Position numbers and translations under genes: made by a program
Notes under the pieces: generated by a model
What the model saw: the letters and a program-made list of their open reading frames with translations, nothing else
The model's database searches: none
What the model was told of the DNA's origin: nothing
From: Gibbula magus
Lineage: Eukaryota; Mollusca; Gastropoda; Trochida; Trochidae
DNA length: 64,000 nt
Direction: 5' to 3'
NCBI GenBank assembly: GCA_936450465.1
Contig: OW388298.1
Coordinates: forward strand, 7,238,035 to 7,302,034
In this document: positions 1 to 7,610 of the stretch, piece by piece
Layout: each line of letters begins with the position of its first letter
Position numbering within the stretch: the first letter of the stretch is position 1

Positions 1-225
1 ATATCCAGGCTGTTTTCCAAAACTGTCAAAGAATTCTCCGTGATGAGGGTCCTGTAGCCAAATAGCAACCCAATGACGACCTCGTTGTGTGGAATCTTGT
101 GTATTGACAATGAATCCTTGTGGGTAGTGTGACACCTTGTTGGGTAACTGATCAGCAGCAATAACTCTTATGTGTTCAGTTTTAGTATTAGTCTTCAAAA
201 TACACCGTAGTTGTATAGAGTTCAT
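1..225 (-). CDS. Polinton cysteine protease (adenain-like), N-terminal part, left copy
   Basis: N-terminal 75 codons of a maturation protease of the adenovirus endopeptidase type; the rest lies beyond the window edge. The start ATG overlaps the major capsid stop as ATGA (222-225). The visible part has the catalytic His in the motif RHWVAIW and the acidic residue in FFDSFG, matching the complete right-end copy at 59910-60392. In Polintons this enzyme is thought to process virion proteins. The catalytic Cys region is not in the window, so integrity cannot be judged. Confidence 0.85.
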   Translation of the reverse strand, partial: MNSIQLRCILKTNTKTEHIRVIAADQLPNKVSHYPQGFIVNTQDSTQRGRHWVAIWLQDPHHGEFFDSFGKQPGY

Positions 226-1511
226 GGTGATGTGTACAGAACATTTCTTGCTTCATCAACTTCAATCATGAGATTATCCTCAGAGTAGACAAGACAGTTC
301 ACAGTCTCTGGAAGAGCTTGACTGAATTGAAGTTGAAGGCGAATGTTTCCCCTTTTTATAAGATCCAAGTAGTCTTCTTTCGTCTGACATGGTTCCAATG
401 TAAATTGGTACAATGCATAGCCTCCCTTGAAATCCTCTCTATTGATATCCACACCTACAGTTCCTCGTCCCTCAAAGAGCCTGGTGTAGGCGTCCATATA
501 TGATGACTTGGATAGAGTAATAGGCTGTCCGGGTAGGGATTCTCCATTCACATACAGTCCAATAGAACTCAAATTGTACATAGCAAAATTGAAAGGATTT
601 TTGGTATAATTGCCATTTAAGGATGTTGCTAACACCAGAGTAACCACAATCCTATTTGGAACCTTGTTTTGAAACAATTGGTCTACTGTATAGTTTAATT
701 GTCCTTTAGCTAGAGACACAATCTTCACATCTCTTTTCGTAAAGGGGTATTTGGCTGTTCCATGGGCAAGGGCTCTGGCATGACTCGTGATTATAGATGT
801 CTGAGGACGGATCTTGCATATCTTGAGATAGATATCTTCTATCTTTACCTTATAGTTAGGGGCAGTTTCTTTTGACATTAAACAGAAAGAAGGAGAAGTA
901 CGAAACATTCTGATCTGCAGATTCACCCCATTCAGCAAATAACGATTGGTGTCCATAAAATCTTCATAAAGTGGCCCTACTAAATCCACCATTTTGCTTT
1001 CTTTGGTTAGTTTACTTCGTTCGAACAACCCTCTGTTATCTCCATTGAAAGTTGTTACATCCATGTGTCCTTCTGTGTCTTTTGAATACAGTTGTGGTTG
1101 CAACGTAGTATCATTGGCTCCATCTAAGAGCACTTTGATATAACTTTTGTAAGGATACAAATTTGTAGAGCTGGTAATCAATTGACCATTCAAGGATAAA
1201 TCGATCTGTGAAAAAAGACTCTGAAGCCATAAATTCACAGGCCCTGTATCTTCAATATCTGTCAGGGCAGTGCCATCCGCTTTGAGAACTTTAGTTTGAA
1301 CATGGAGACGACTTCTTTTCATATCTATGTAGTCTATACCTTGGCCAGATATATTGAACTCTATTGGACTCGAGTCTGATGTGATCTGGGAGGTAGGTCT
1401 GAAAATCACATAATAGAATTTCTCCACTGCAGTACATGTTTCAGGGTCTTTGAAAAGATCCAGTTCTTTCGTTTCTGCTTCTATAAACTTTCTTGTGGTA
1501 TAGGAGGCAAT
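222..1511 (-). CDS. Polinton major capsid protein (F54H12.2-like), start codon lost, left copy
   Basis: Double jelly-roll type major capsid protein of Maverick/Polinton elements, the family annotated in many animal genomes as F54H12.2-like. The open frame is free of stops from just after the TAG of the upstream gene (1521) to the TGA at 222-224. Family conservation (the ELDLF segment near the N-terminus) and the right-end copy place the start at 1509-1511, where this copy has ATT instead of ATG. The first in-frame codon usable by an ORF caller is a GTG at 1427, which is not a normal eukaryotic start; the next ATG lies well inside the first jelly roll. The body (about 429 codons) is otherwise intact and closely similar to the right-end copy. 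It follows the 140-aa gene by 9 nt and overlaps the protease start. Function is known from the family; loss of the start is seen directly. Confidence 0.85.
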   Translation of the reverse strand: MASYTTRKFIEAETKELDLFKDPETCTAVEKFYYVIFRPTSQITSDSSPIEFNISGQGIDYIDMKRSRLHVQTKVLKADGTALTDIEDTGPVNLWLQSLFSQIDLSLNGQLITSSTNLYPYKSYIKVLLDGANDTTLQPQLYSKDTEGHMDVTTFNGDNRGLFERSKLTKESKMVDLVGPLYEDFMDTNRYLLNGVNLQIRMFRTSPSFCLMSKETAPNYKVKIEDIYLKICKIRPQTSIITSHARALAHGTAKYPFTKRDVKIVSLAKGQLNYTVDQLFQNKVPNRIVVTLVLATSLNGNYTKNPFNFAMYNLSSIGLYVNGESLPGQPITLSKSSYMDAYTRLFEGRGTVGVDINREDFKGGYALYQFTLEPCQTKEDYLDLIKRGNIRLQLQFSQALPETVNCLVYSEDNLMIEVDEARNVLYTSP

Positions 1512-1520
1512 TATTTCTGT

Positions 1521-1943
1521 CTATTCCTTCCAACGATCTGGCTTTCCCTGTTTTGGAAGAGACTTATTCTTTTTGTGTGGTATGTTTCCTTTGACTTTCT
1601 TGTCAGGAATGACACACAATTTCAGTGCTTTCCTTTTTATAGCCCTTTCCCTTTCCTCTTGAGCTTCTGCTTGCTCGACGACTTGTTGGGTTGGAGAGAC
1701 AAAGTTAATTTTGGGTTGCTCAGAATAAGGCATGGCCAGTGCTTGTTCTTTTCGTTTCCTTTCTTCCAAAATTTTAGGCCATTCTGGATCATAAAGCTCC
1801 AGTGTTCTGTCAACAGACATGATGCTCTGCCGTTCACCACCTCTTGTCACAAAACTATATGGTTTCAATTTACCCTGGACTTGCAACATATAATAGCGAG
1901 TCCATTTCTCTGTGTCTGGCACAAATAGTTTATACTGACTCAT
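1521..1943 (-). CDS. Polinton-associated 140-aa basic protein, left copy
   Basis: Unrecognised 140-residue protein conserved between the two Polinton copies in the window. The N-terminal half (about residues 1-60) is mixed and contains MSVDRTLELYDPEWP. The middle (about 55-105) is rich in Glu, Gln, Lys and Arg and probably helical. The C-terminal 35 residues are strongly basic with Lys-Lys runs, which would suit a nucleic-acid or virion-core role. It is the first ORF after a TATA box at 2000-2008 and is followed after 9 nt by the major capsid frame, so it probably shares a transcript with capsid and protease. Its function is not known to me; the virion role is inferred from position. Confidence 0.7.
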   Translation of the reverse strand: MSQYKLFVPDTEKWTRYYMLQVQGKLKPYSFVTRGGERQSIMSVDRTLELYDPEWPKILEERKRKEQALAMPYSEQPKINFVSPTQQVVEQAEAQEERERAIKRKALKLCVIPDKKVKGNIPHKKNKSLPKQGKPDRWKE

Positions 1944-1999
1944 GTTGATGCGTCCTTCCTGAGTGTTCTAAAGCAAATGAGCTGAGCTTTATGTTGGTA

Positions 2000-2008
2000 T
2001 TTTATATA
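2000..2008 (-). promoter_or_regulatory. TATA box for the 140-aa / capsid / protease module
   Basis: TATATAAAA on the minus strand, 57 nt upstream of the 140-aa ATG and 7 nt after the stop of the 124-aa gene. The same TATATAAAA stands at 62164-62172 in the right copy, which supports function. No other TATA-like site occurs before the capsid or the protease. Confidence 0.6.
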
Positions 2009-2015
2009 CTTTTGA

Positions 2016-2390
2016 CTAACCCGTAGCTCGGGCCCATAGTTCTCTCATTGTCAAAGCTTCCTGTCTCACTTCATCCATATATTTTAAAATGAATGCTATC
2101 ACTGGTGTATTTTCAATTAAAAGTCGTTTTCGCACATCATCTGTGGTGACGGGGTCCGCCAAACGTGTTAGCATAGTCAAATAGTTGTTATTGGGATTGG
2201 GTTGAAGATATTTTCTTCTTTCACTCATTGTCACAACTATACGAGCATAAAATAAACGTCGAGCTATGGCGACAATGGCTAACACCTGTTCACCATTCAT
2301 ATCCGTTACTTCTTGTATGGTATATTCATAGTCATGAAACAGAATTAAATTCTGTAGAAAATCATAATGTCTCAATATATAACGAGCCAT
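2016..2390 (-). CDS. Polinton-associated 124-aa protein, left copy
   Basis: Unrecognised, apparently all-helical protein of 124 residues. It begins one nucleotide after the minor capsid stop (TAA, C, ATG) and ends just before the TATA box of the next module. Residues 1-50 hold MARYILRHYDFLQ and an acidic segment; the C-terminal half has amphipathic Arg-rich helices. The right-end copy has the same first 70 residues and then a 109-nt deletion. Placed between the two capsid genes, it is probably a virion or assembly protein, but nothing in the sequence names its role. Confidence 0.65.
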   Translation of the reverse strand: MARYILRHYDFLQNLILFHDYEYTIQEVTDMNGEQVLAIVAIARRLFYARIVVTMSERRKYLQPNPNNNYLTMLTRLADPVTTDDVRKRLLIENTPVIAFILKYMDEVRQEALTMRELWARATG

Positions 2391-2391
2391 G

Positions 2392-2814
2392 TTAGAACCA
2401 TAAAGGGAGTGGTTTCAAGTGAAGAGTCACTGTGACTGTACCAGTTAAAAATGTAGCTGGCTGACCATCTTCGTCAGTAATGTTGATATCAATGCTGGTG
2501 AGATCACGTACTTTGATGGGTACATATTGATATCTATTAAAAGTAAAGGATTTTCCTTTGTTTAAACATAATCGTCTGAGTAAAGGTTCTTGATTTTCTC
2601 CCACATAAGTTGTATCACAGATAGAAGAATGTACATAAAACTCTTTGGATGTTTTTTTTCTTGTCACACTGCCGAAACTAATTTCAGTGAGTGCGATCAT
2701 CCACTGATGATCAAATTGTAATGATTCATTCAATTGAACTCTAAAGCAATATGGCTTGTTCTCGGGATATCTATCTTTACTGTCACTACTTCTAAAAATA
2801 ATGTATTTATCCAT
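2392..2814 (-). CDS. Polinton minor capsid (penton-like) protein, left copy
   Basis: About 140 residues, beginning MDKYIIFRSSDSKDRYPENK, the pattern (short strand, then SxDSxxxYPxN, then a beta-rich body ending in TVTVTLHL) of the single jelly-roll minor capsid protein of Polintons. The frame is open upstream to a GTG at 2820, but the first ATG at 2812-2814 is two nucleotides after the upstream TGA and matches the right copy, so I start there. The stop is one nucleotide before the 124-aa ATG. The gene is intact here and broken by a nonsense codon in the right copy. The role (capsid vertices) is from family knowledge. Confidence 0.75.
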   Translation of the reverse strand: MDKYIIFRSSDSKDRYPENKPYCFRVQLNESLQFDHQWMIALTEISFGSVTRKKTSKEFYVHSSICDTTYVGENQEPLLRRLCLNKGKSFTFNRYQYVPIKVRDLTSIDINITDEDGQPATFLTGTVTVTLHLKPLPLWF

Positions 2815-2816
2815 TG

Positions 2817-3065
2817 TCACTTTTGAGATTTAATTTTAGGATTCGGTAAAAGATAGCCAAGACTACTACTGAGTAATGCCGTCCACAAATTTGAATTTCC
2901 TTTTTCTAAGGACAAATTTACAATACAAGTAATGACCACAATATAAATAATGATGATTTGTGAGAAAAATACTGTTTCGTTTTTGACCACTGTTTTCCCA
3001 AGTAAACTCCAGGTTTCATTCGATCTACTGCGTGAAAGAGGTTGTGACTCAATGGTTTCCTCCAT
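2817..3065 (-). CDS. Polinton 82-aa membrane protein, left copy
   Basis: Small protein with an N-terminal polar segment rich in Ser and Arg (LSRSRSNETWSLLG), a strong transmembrane helix around residues 34-52 (FSQIIIIYIVVITCIVNLSL) and a second weaker hydrophobic stretch (about 60-74) ending LLPNP. The same protein, nearly unchanged, is at 62872-63120. Similar two-helix proteins are common in Polintons next to the minor capsid. I infer a membrane-associated virion or host-membrane role. It is the first ORF after the TATA box at 3096-3104 and runs into the minor capsid with a two-nucleotide gap. Confidence 0.7.
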   Translation of the reverse strand: MEETIESQPLSRSRSNETWSLLGKTVVKNETVFFSQIIIIYIVVITCIVNLSLEKGNSNLWTALLSSSLGYLLPNPKIKSQK

Positions 3066-3095
3066 CCTTATGACTTGGATTAAGTATATTTTCTT

Positions 3096-3104
3096 CTTTT
3101 ATAG
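3096..3104 (-). promoter_or_regulatory. TATA box containing the integrase stop codon, left copy
   Basis: CTATAAAAG on the minus strand about 31 nt upstream of the 82-aa ATG. The TAA within it (3099-3101) is the terminal stop of the integrase frame. The same arrangement is at 63151-63159 in the right copy. Confidence 0.6.
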
Positions 3105-4295
3105 GATCTGATACTGCCTCAAGTCTTCCTCTGGAATCCACGAGTTGTATTTCTTAGGCCAATGTAACCATTTCACAAACACTTCTTTCCGTCTATTTCG
3201 TGTTCTCTTTTTGATGATGTCTTGAATCCTGTATTCTTGATCAGGATTTTCAGCGACAGGCTGAAGTTCAGCTGCATAAAAAGAACCTTTAATAGGATCA
3301 CCTCCCCAATCACTTAATTTGTATAGATCATTGCCTTGTGACCAATAACGTCTGGTAATGGTAAAGATTTAACCTGACCATTTCTCTTGATACTCCCTAT
3401 CAAATTTTCCTTTCAAATGACTTATTCGAACTTTATCACCAACTTTGAATGTAAATTTTCGTTTTACATTCTTTCTGGATTTTTTCTGGTGCTTGGTCTT
3501 GATCAAATACTGTGATAACCTCACTTCTCCTTCATTAGTTGTATTCACACTATCAGGAGATTGACCTATTATACGATGAACAGAACCATTATAACTTTTT
3601 ACAACTTTAGGTAGGATATCTATGTATCTATATGTAAAGTTTTTCAACATGTATCTATACAAACGCATTTTAATAGTTTTAATTACACGTTCAGCAAATG
3701 GAGCTTTGGTTTCATTGAGTGTATACAGTTGGGTTACCTTGTGTTTTTTCAAAAAAGTTTTAACCCATTGATTCTTAAATTCAGATCCCATATCAGATTG
3801 AAAGATAACAGGGCGACGCTCTTGTGTCTTCCATAAGCCTGTCAATGTTTTAACCATCTCTTGGCCCTTGGTAGATTTTATTGGATAGGTCCATAGAAAA
3901 CGTGAAAATAAATCGATAATGACTAATACATATTTGACACCTTCATTATATTTAGCTAAACTGACCATATTCATCAGATCAGCTTGCCAATGACTATCTA
4001 TACCTTCAACAACATATGTATTTCTTGGAAATTTCCGTTTGACCTGATGTGTTAAGGTATATGTTTCCTGACCTTTCAGCCATTTCTTGATGCGATGAAG
4101 ACCAATCTTAAACCGACCCTCCTCTTTCACAGCTTCGTATAACTTCTTGGGTCCAGCATAACTACCAGGATGTTTTGGATCATAATAAATATCGTGTAAG
4201 TAGTCTTCCCAAGGTGCCATCTCACTACAAAACTTTAATTGTTCTGCCGTATATATACAACATACACTTGTTGTAAGCTCTAGAGTTTTATTCAT
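3099..4295 (-). pseudogene. Polinton integrase (F54H12.3-like) with one internal stop, left copy
   Basis: Retrovirus-type DDE integrase of Maverick/Polinton elements, which inserts the linear element DNA. From the ATG at 4295: an N-terminal helical segment with YYDPKHPGSYAGPKKLY (residues 37-53), a catalytic core with Asp106 (WQADL), Asp168 (QSDMGSEF) and Glu202 (PFAERVIKT), then a basic SH3-like region. A TAA at 3369-3371, where the right copy has GAA, stops the frame at residue 308. The same frame is then open to the stop at 3099 and encodes the rest of the SH3-like region and a chromodomain-like tail (VKWLHWPKKYNSW). One nonsense change is therefore the only visible lesion. A TATA-like box is at 4323-4330. 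Whether the truncated enzyme works is unknown; loss of the tail suggests not. Confidence 0.85.
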
Positions 4296-4322
4296 AATAC
4301 ATAGATAATGACATAATTACAA

Positions 4323-4330
4323 TATTTATA
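4323..4330 (-). promoter_or_regulatory. TATA box of the left integrase
   Basis: TATAAATA on the minus strand, 28 nt before the integrase ATG, implying a very short leader. It is similar in strength to the other TATA boxes of the element. Confidence 0.45.
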
Positions 4331-4416
4331 CAGACATTGTTGTATTATAGTATGGAATACTATAGAACTGATTGCTTTCATCAATTTTCTGCCCTAAAAG
4401 AAAGTCACAGTAAAGT

Positions 4417-4755
4417 TTATATCCAATAGGTTCTTGGATCCGTCTCCTTTCTCCATATTACCCCAACCATTCGTAAATAGTCACAGTCTGGGGACCACTT
4501 TTGGTGTTCCACCCAGGGGTCATCAGTAGACATCCATTCTTTGAGGCGAATACCACATTTGAAACAAATACATGAGTCTCCTCTATGCTGATAAATAAGA
4601 CCTGCTTGAGCCAAATCTCTAGGCTTTTGCTTCATTTGAATTGGCCAGTCCTTGAACGAATTAAGTCTCTTCTCAAACGAGGTCCAATCAGTTTCTGTAT
4701 GTAATGATCCACTGCAATCAGCAACAACAGTCTCATATCCACAATCATCCATCAT
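4417..4755 (-). CDS. BIR-domain (IAP-like) protein carried by the left Polinton
   Basis: A 112-residue protein consisting almost wholly of one baculovirus-IAP-repeat domain (residues about 26-95). It shows R30-L-x-S-F-x-x-W-P near the start, the AGLIY turn, the zinc ligands Cys64, Cys67 (CFKCG), His84 (WVEH) and Cys91, and the W-x-x-x-D-D-P-W block. No RING or second BIR is present. BIR domains bind caspases or IAP-binding-motif peptides, and viral IAPs can block host cell death; a role as a host-apoptosis modulator is inferred only. It lies between the integrase and the PC4-like gene on the same strand, so it belongs to the element and is not a stray host exon. No stops or frameshifts are seen. 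Confidence 0.85.
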   Translation of the reverse strand: MMDDCGYETVVADCSGSLHTETDWTSFEKRLNSFKDWPIQMKQKPRDLAQAGLIYQHRGDSCICFKCGIRLKEWMSTDDPWVEHQKWSPDCDYLRMVGVIWRKETDPRTYWI

Positions 4756-4812
4756 GTCAGAGCGACTTTAAAACACGTCTGTCCAGTTCAAGGCCTAGAA
4801 GTATAATGAACT

Positions 4813-5349
4813 TTACCAGTTCATGTAGTCATTGGGGTTACAAAAGGAGCACATGAGCGCCCCCATTTGGTGATCTTCACTTGCCATACAAGGTATCATG
4901 TCTTTAAGTTCTGGAACAAAGTCGGGCATGATTTGTTGACAGTCTTTCAGTCGTTTCCACTGATCTTGGGATAGTAGAATCCCCTTTGAGGTTGGAACTA
5001 GTTTACCAGCATCATCTTCTTCCCATTGCCTGAGATCCACACCGTGGTCTTCTAATGTTACATACACATTTGCTCCCACGTGTGAATGACCACCAGTCTT
5101 GCAATACTCCTGTAAGTGATTGAACACTCCAGGAAGTTCAAGCCAGTGTTTGAGAGTCAGCATAATACCACGTTTAGTAGGGTATGACTTGCCATTCACA
5201 TACACATCATACTTTCTGATGTCTATGTATACAGCATCGTTCCAGGTCTTTCCTGTCGCAAACACATTGTCGCCAAGACCTAAATGACATCGGCGGTCTT
5301 GAAGGGTAGTCACAGGCACATCTTTGGAACTCATGTCGGCACTGTTCAT
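4813..5349 (-). CDS. Tandem PC4-like (ssDNA-binding coactivator) domain protein of the left Polinton
   Basis: 178 residues from the ATG at 5349. Two PC4/p15-like modules: residues about 26-80 (YIDIRKY, a loop, then KRGIMLTLKHWLEL) and 92-136 (VDLRQWEEDDAG, then SKGILLSQDQWKRLKD). The signature is the beta strand D-[IL]-R-x-[YW], a hairpin, then K-[RG]-G-I-x-L-[ST]-x-x-x-W-x-x-L. The tail has CMASED and CSFC, with no clear zinc site. PC4 proteins bind single-stranded DNA and assist transcription by RNA polymerase II; here a role in replication or late transcription is inferred. The frame is open upstream by 35 codons, but a TATAAAAAG box (5396-5404) lies in that stretch 47 nt before this ATG, so the shorter start is chosen. 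Confidence 0.7.
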   Translation of the reverse strand: MNSADMSSKDVPVTTLQDRRCHLGLGDNVFATGKTWNDAVYIDIRKYDVYVNGKSYPTKRGIMLTLKHWLELPGVFNHLQEYCKTGGHSHVGANVYVTLEDHGVDLRQWEEDDAGKLVPTSKGILLSQDQWKRLKDCQQIMPDFVPELKDMIPCMASEDHQMGALMCSFCNPNDYMNW

Positions 5350-5395
5350 CTTGGTTGTGTTAGTGGACAACTGTTGAAGTGTTGTAAAAGTTAGG

Positions 5396-5404
5396 CTTTT
5401 TATA
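5396..5404 (-). promoter_or_regulatory. TATA box of the PC4-like gene
   Basis: TATAAAAAG on the minus strand, about 50 nt upstream of the ATG at 5349. It falls inside the longest open frame and argues against the upstream in-frame ATG at 5454. Confidence 0.55.
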
Positions 5405-5456
5405 ACATGGTGACTTGACCTCAATCCCCACCTGTAACACCAAGGATTATACAAAA

Positions 5457-5625
5457 CTCATTAATCAATCACTTCTTTAATCCTTTAATCCCCCCTGTCG
5501 AAAATATACTTTACCCCTGGTGTGAGGGGATTAAAAAAAACTCATTAATCAATCACTCCTTTAATCCTTTAATCCCCCCTGTCAAAAATATACTATACTC
5601 CCTGGTGTGAGGGGGATTCAAAAAG
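5457..5625. repeat. Two tandem copies of an 84-bp repeat behind the left Polinton genes
   Basis: CTCATTAATCAATCACT begins copies at 5457 and 5541. Each contains TTTAATCCTTTAATCCCCCCT and CCTGGTGTGAGGGG, and they differ at only a few positions. It lies directly upstream of the PC4-like promoter and may be a control region or part of the terminal repeat of the element. The exact element end was not identified. Confidence 0.75.
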
Positions 5626-6229
5626 GACTCTCAATTATCATAACCATGTTGAGGTGAAGACTTGTCTAAAGTTCACTCAAGCATGAACAGGCCATGTGCC
5701 CAGCTTGCTCAGTCTACTGTGACATGGGGTGACAAGTAGCCAGTCCACTGCTCACCCATGGATATGTACATCTTGTAAACGCCATGCGTTCACTCAAGCA
5801 TATAGATATGAATTCAAAACATTCCTAATCCGAGTCATGTCATGACAGACAGACAGCCAAACAGACAGATCATTTATTAAAGTCAGCTCTTAATCAAAAT
5901 AGGTAAATATTTGTATTTGTATTGATGACACCTGTCAAATCTACCGTCCCGAGCTTGATGGATGAGACACCTCAATCACACCTTGAGCACTTCAACCGCA
6001 CATAGACACACACATGCAGCGGAGCGGAACTCATTGACTGTAATAAAATACTTGAGTACTTGAGTGACCACTGGTTTATCTCCTTATCTTGGCAGGATGT
6101 ATCTCAGGTCAACTGCAGATCGTCTGAATTGGATTAGCGGGAATATCTCAATGAATGACTATTTCTATTCAAAGCGATAGAAAAACAGGAATTAAAATGG
6201 TTTTATAATGGATCACATGACCACACATT

Positions 6230-6333
6230 TCAAGGTCACTTCAAGGTCACCTGAGCCCCTCCTTGACGTCATTCAAAATGGCGGATACACAGAAAATGAT
6301 GACGTCATTTTTGTGGTATCTTAACATATATAC
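6230..6333 (+). promoter_or_regulatory. Promoter-like cluster: two TCAAGGTCA, two TGACGTCA, YY1-like site, TATA-like
   Basis: TCAAGGTCA (nuclear-receptor extended half-site of the NR5A/ERR kind) occurs at 6230-6238 and 6241-6249. Palindromic TGACGTCA (CRE) occurs at 6264-6271 and 6300-6307. Between them AAAATGGCGG (6275-6284) matches a YY1 core. An AT-rich CATATATACT follows at 6325-6333. The density of perfect consensus sites is well above chance in an AT-rich region, but no coding exon was recognised on either side, so the target gene is unknown. Confidence 0.45.
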
Positions 6334-6959
6334 TACTGGGAACAACAAAGGAAGAAACCTCGATAGAAACAAGCTGGACACCAAACTGTGGAATACCTTG
6401 TACCAAGAAGATGTCTCCAGCTCTCGATTGACTTGAATGTTATTATATTCTTATTTTATCACCTGATTCAATACTTACATTACTATTTCACTGTATCACT
6501 TCCTTATCAACACCAAAGAATTTATAACATAACGTCAGTGGTTCTGTAGCAAATAGGGATTTTGGTTGAAAATGAAAAGGATACTCCTCAAGTAATACAC
6601 TGGTAATTGTTTTAGTAGAAATGTCTGAATGTAATGAATTGGATACCCAAAAACATGCTTCACAGAAGCAACTGGTACTGTTGTACCCTCGTCAATCCGC
6701 TGCAATCATCTCCCTTACAATTGTAATACCACTTCCCATTGCTTACCAACGTTTGAAGGAAATCTGTTTCCAACCCCAGATCCTTGCACTTAACTGAAAT
6801 TAATTAATTAACCTGAATACACACAGGGCTTGTCAGGTCACCTCAATAAACAGCGAATTCTTCAGCTGATACATAACAATGACGCGGTGCAGCAGTTCTG
6901 GGCAAGAATTCAAACGTTTATGGAGGATGGCAGACGTCCGCAGACGCACCAGGGATGAC

Positions 6960-7200
6960 GGTCCATGCCATTAGCCCATCTTGTCCTTGGTATACGTATT
7001 GCTGTTAAAGGTTTTGACATTCCAATCCCAATCAGTTTGTAAACAGATGACGGACGATGCCCAATGTCCCGGCACATGCGCTAGGGATGACGGCCAATGC
7101 CATTAGCCATACCTGCCATTGCTATACATATGACATTAGCCCATCTTGTCATTGGTATACATGACATTAGCCCATCTTGTCATTGGTATACATATGTCAT
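6960..7200. repeat. Short tandem repeats with core CATTAGCCCATCTTGTC
   Basis: Units of about 31 bp containing CATTAGCCCATCTTGTC and TTGGTATACAT: one diverged copy near 6969 and two nearly perfect adjacent copies at 7131-7192. The phrase GGGATGACGG is also repeated (6953 and 7081). No coding potential. Confidence 0.65.
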
Positions 7201-7610
7201 TGCATCTGGGCTTTGGTTTATGTCATTGCATTTTGTAGAACCATTTGTGCTGTTGACATTTTAGAAATAGTCTCGTAACTATGGTTACAACTGCATCAAA
7301 TGAGTATGATTAGATTGGAATTAATGTTCGCCATTTGAAAAACATGTCAAGGGTTGAGTTGACCAAATTATAAAGAAAGAGTCTCTTTTGTACATTGAAT
7401 TCTAGATACTGTTCATATCAACTGTTTTTCATTTTAGGATGTGGATATTTGTTCTTTACAAGTGGCGTTATTGTCATTATTTAAGACAACAAAAAGAAAA
7501 TGTGATTTATTTATACTAACTCTTTGTATCAGCAAATCATAAGCAGTATAATACATATTAATCTTCTCACTGTACCTTTATTGTATACTTTTCTGATTGA
7601 TCATTACCAA

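Larger units (their letters stand above)
5626..7299. other. Non-coding region between the left Polinton and the PAN/propeller cluster
   Basis: No convincing ORF. It holds CAGACAGA-type simple sequence near 5850, a promoter-like cluster (6230-6333) and short tandem repeats (6960-7200), listed separately. The Polinton right terminus must lie in the first part of this stretch, but no terminal inverted repeat could be matched because the partner end is outside the window. Confidence 0.5.

Noticed and set aside
1575..1928. 117-codon plus-strand frame
   Set aside because: Antisense to the conserved 140-aa gene.
3099..4295. Integrase as part of an LTR retrotransposon
   Set aside because: No gag, protease-RT or LTRs nearby; neighbours are Polinton capsid, protease and ATPase-type genes.
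5350..5454. 35-codon N-terminal extension of the PC4-like protein
   Set aside because: A TATA box lies within it and its composition does not resemble the rest of the protein.
7131..7192. Adjacent 31-bp repeats resembling CRISPR repeats
   Set aside because: Only two good copies, directly adjacent with no spacer.
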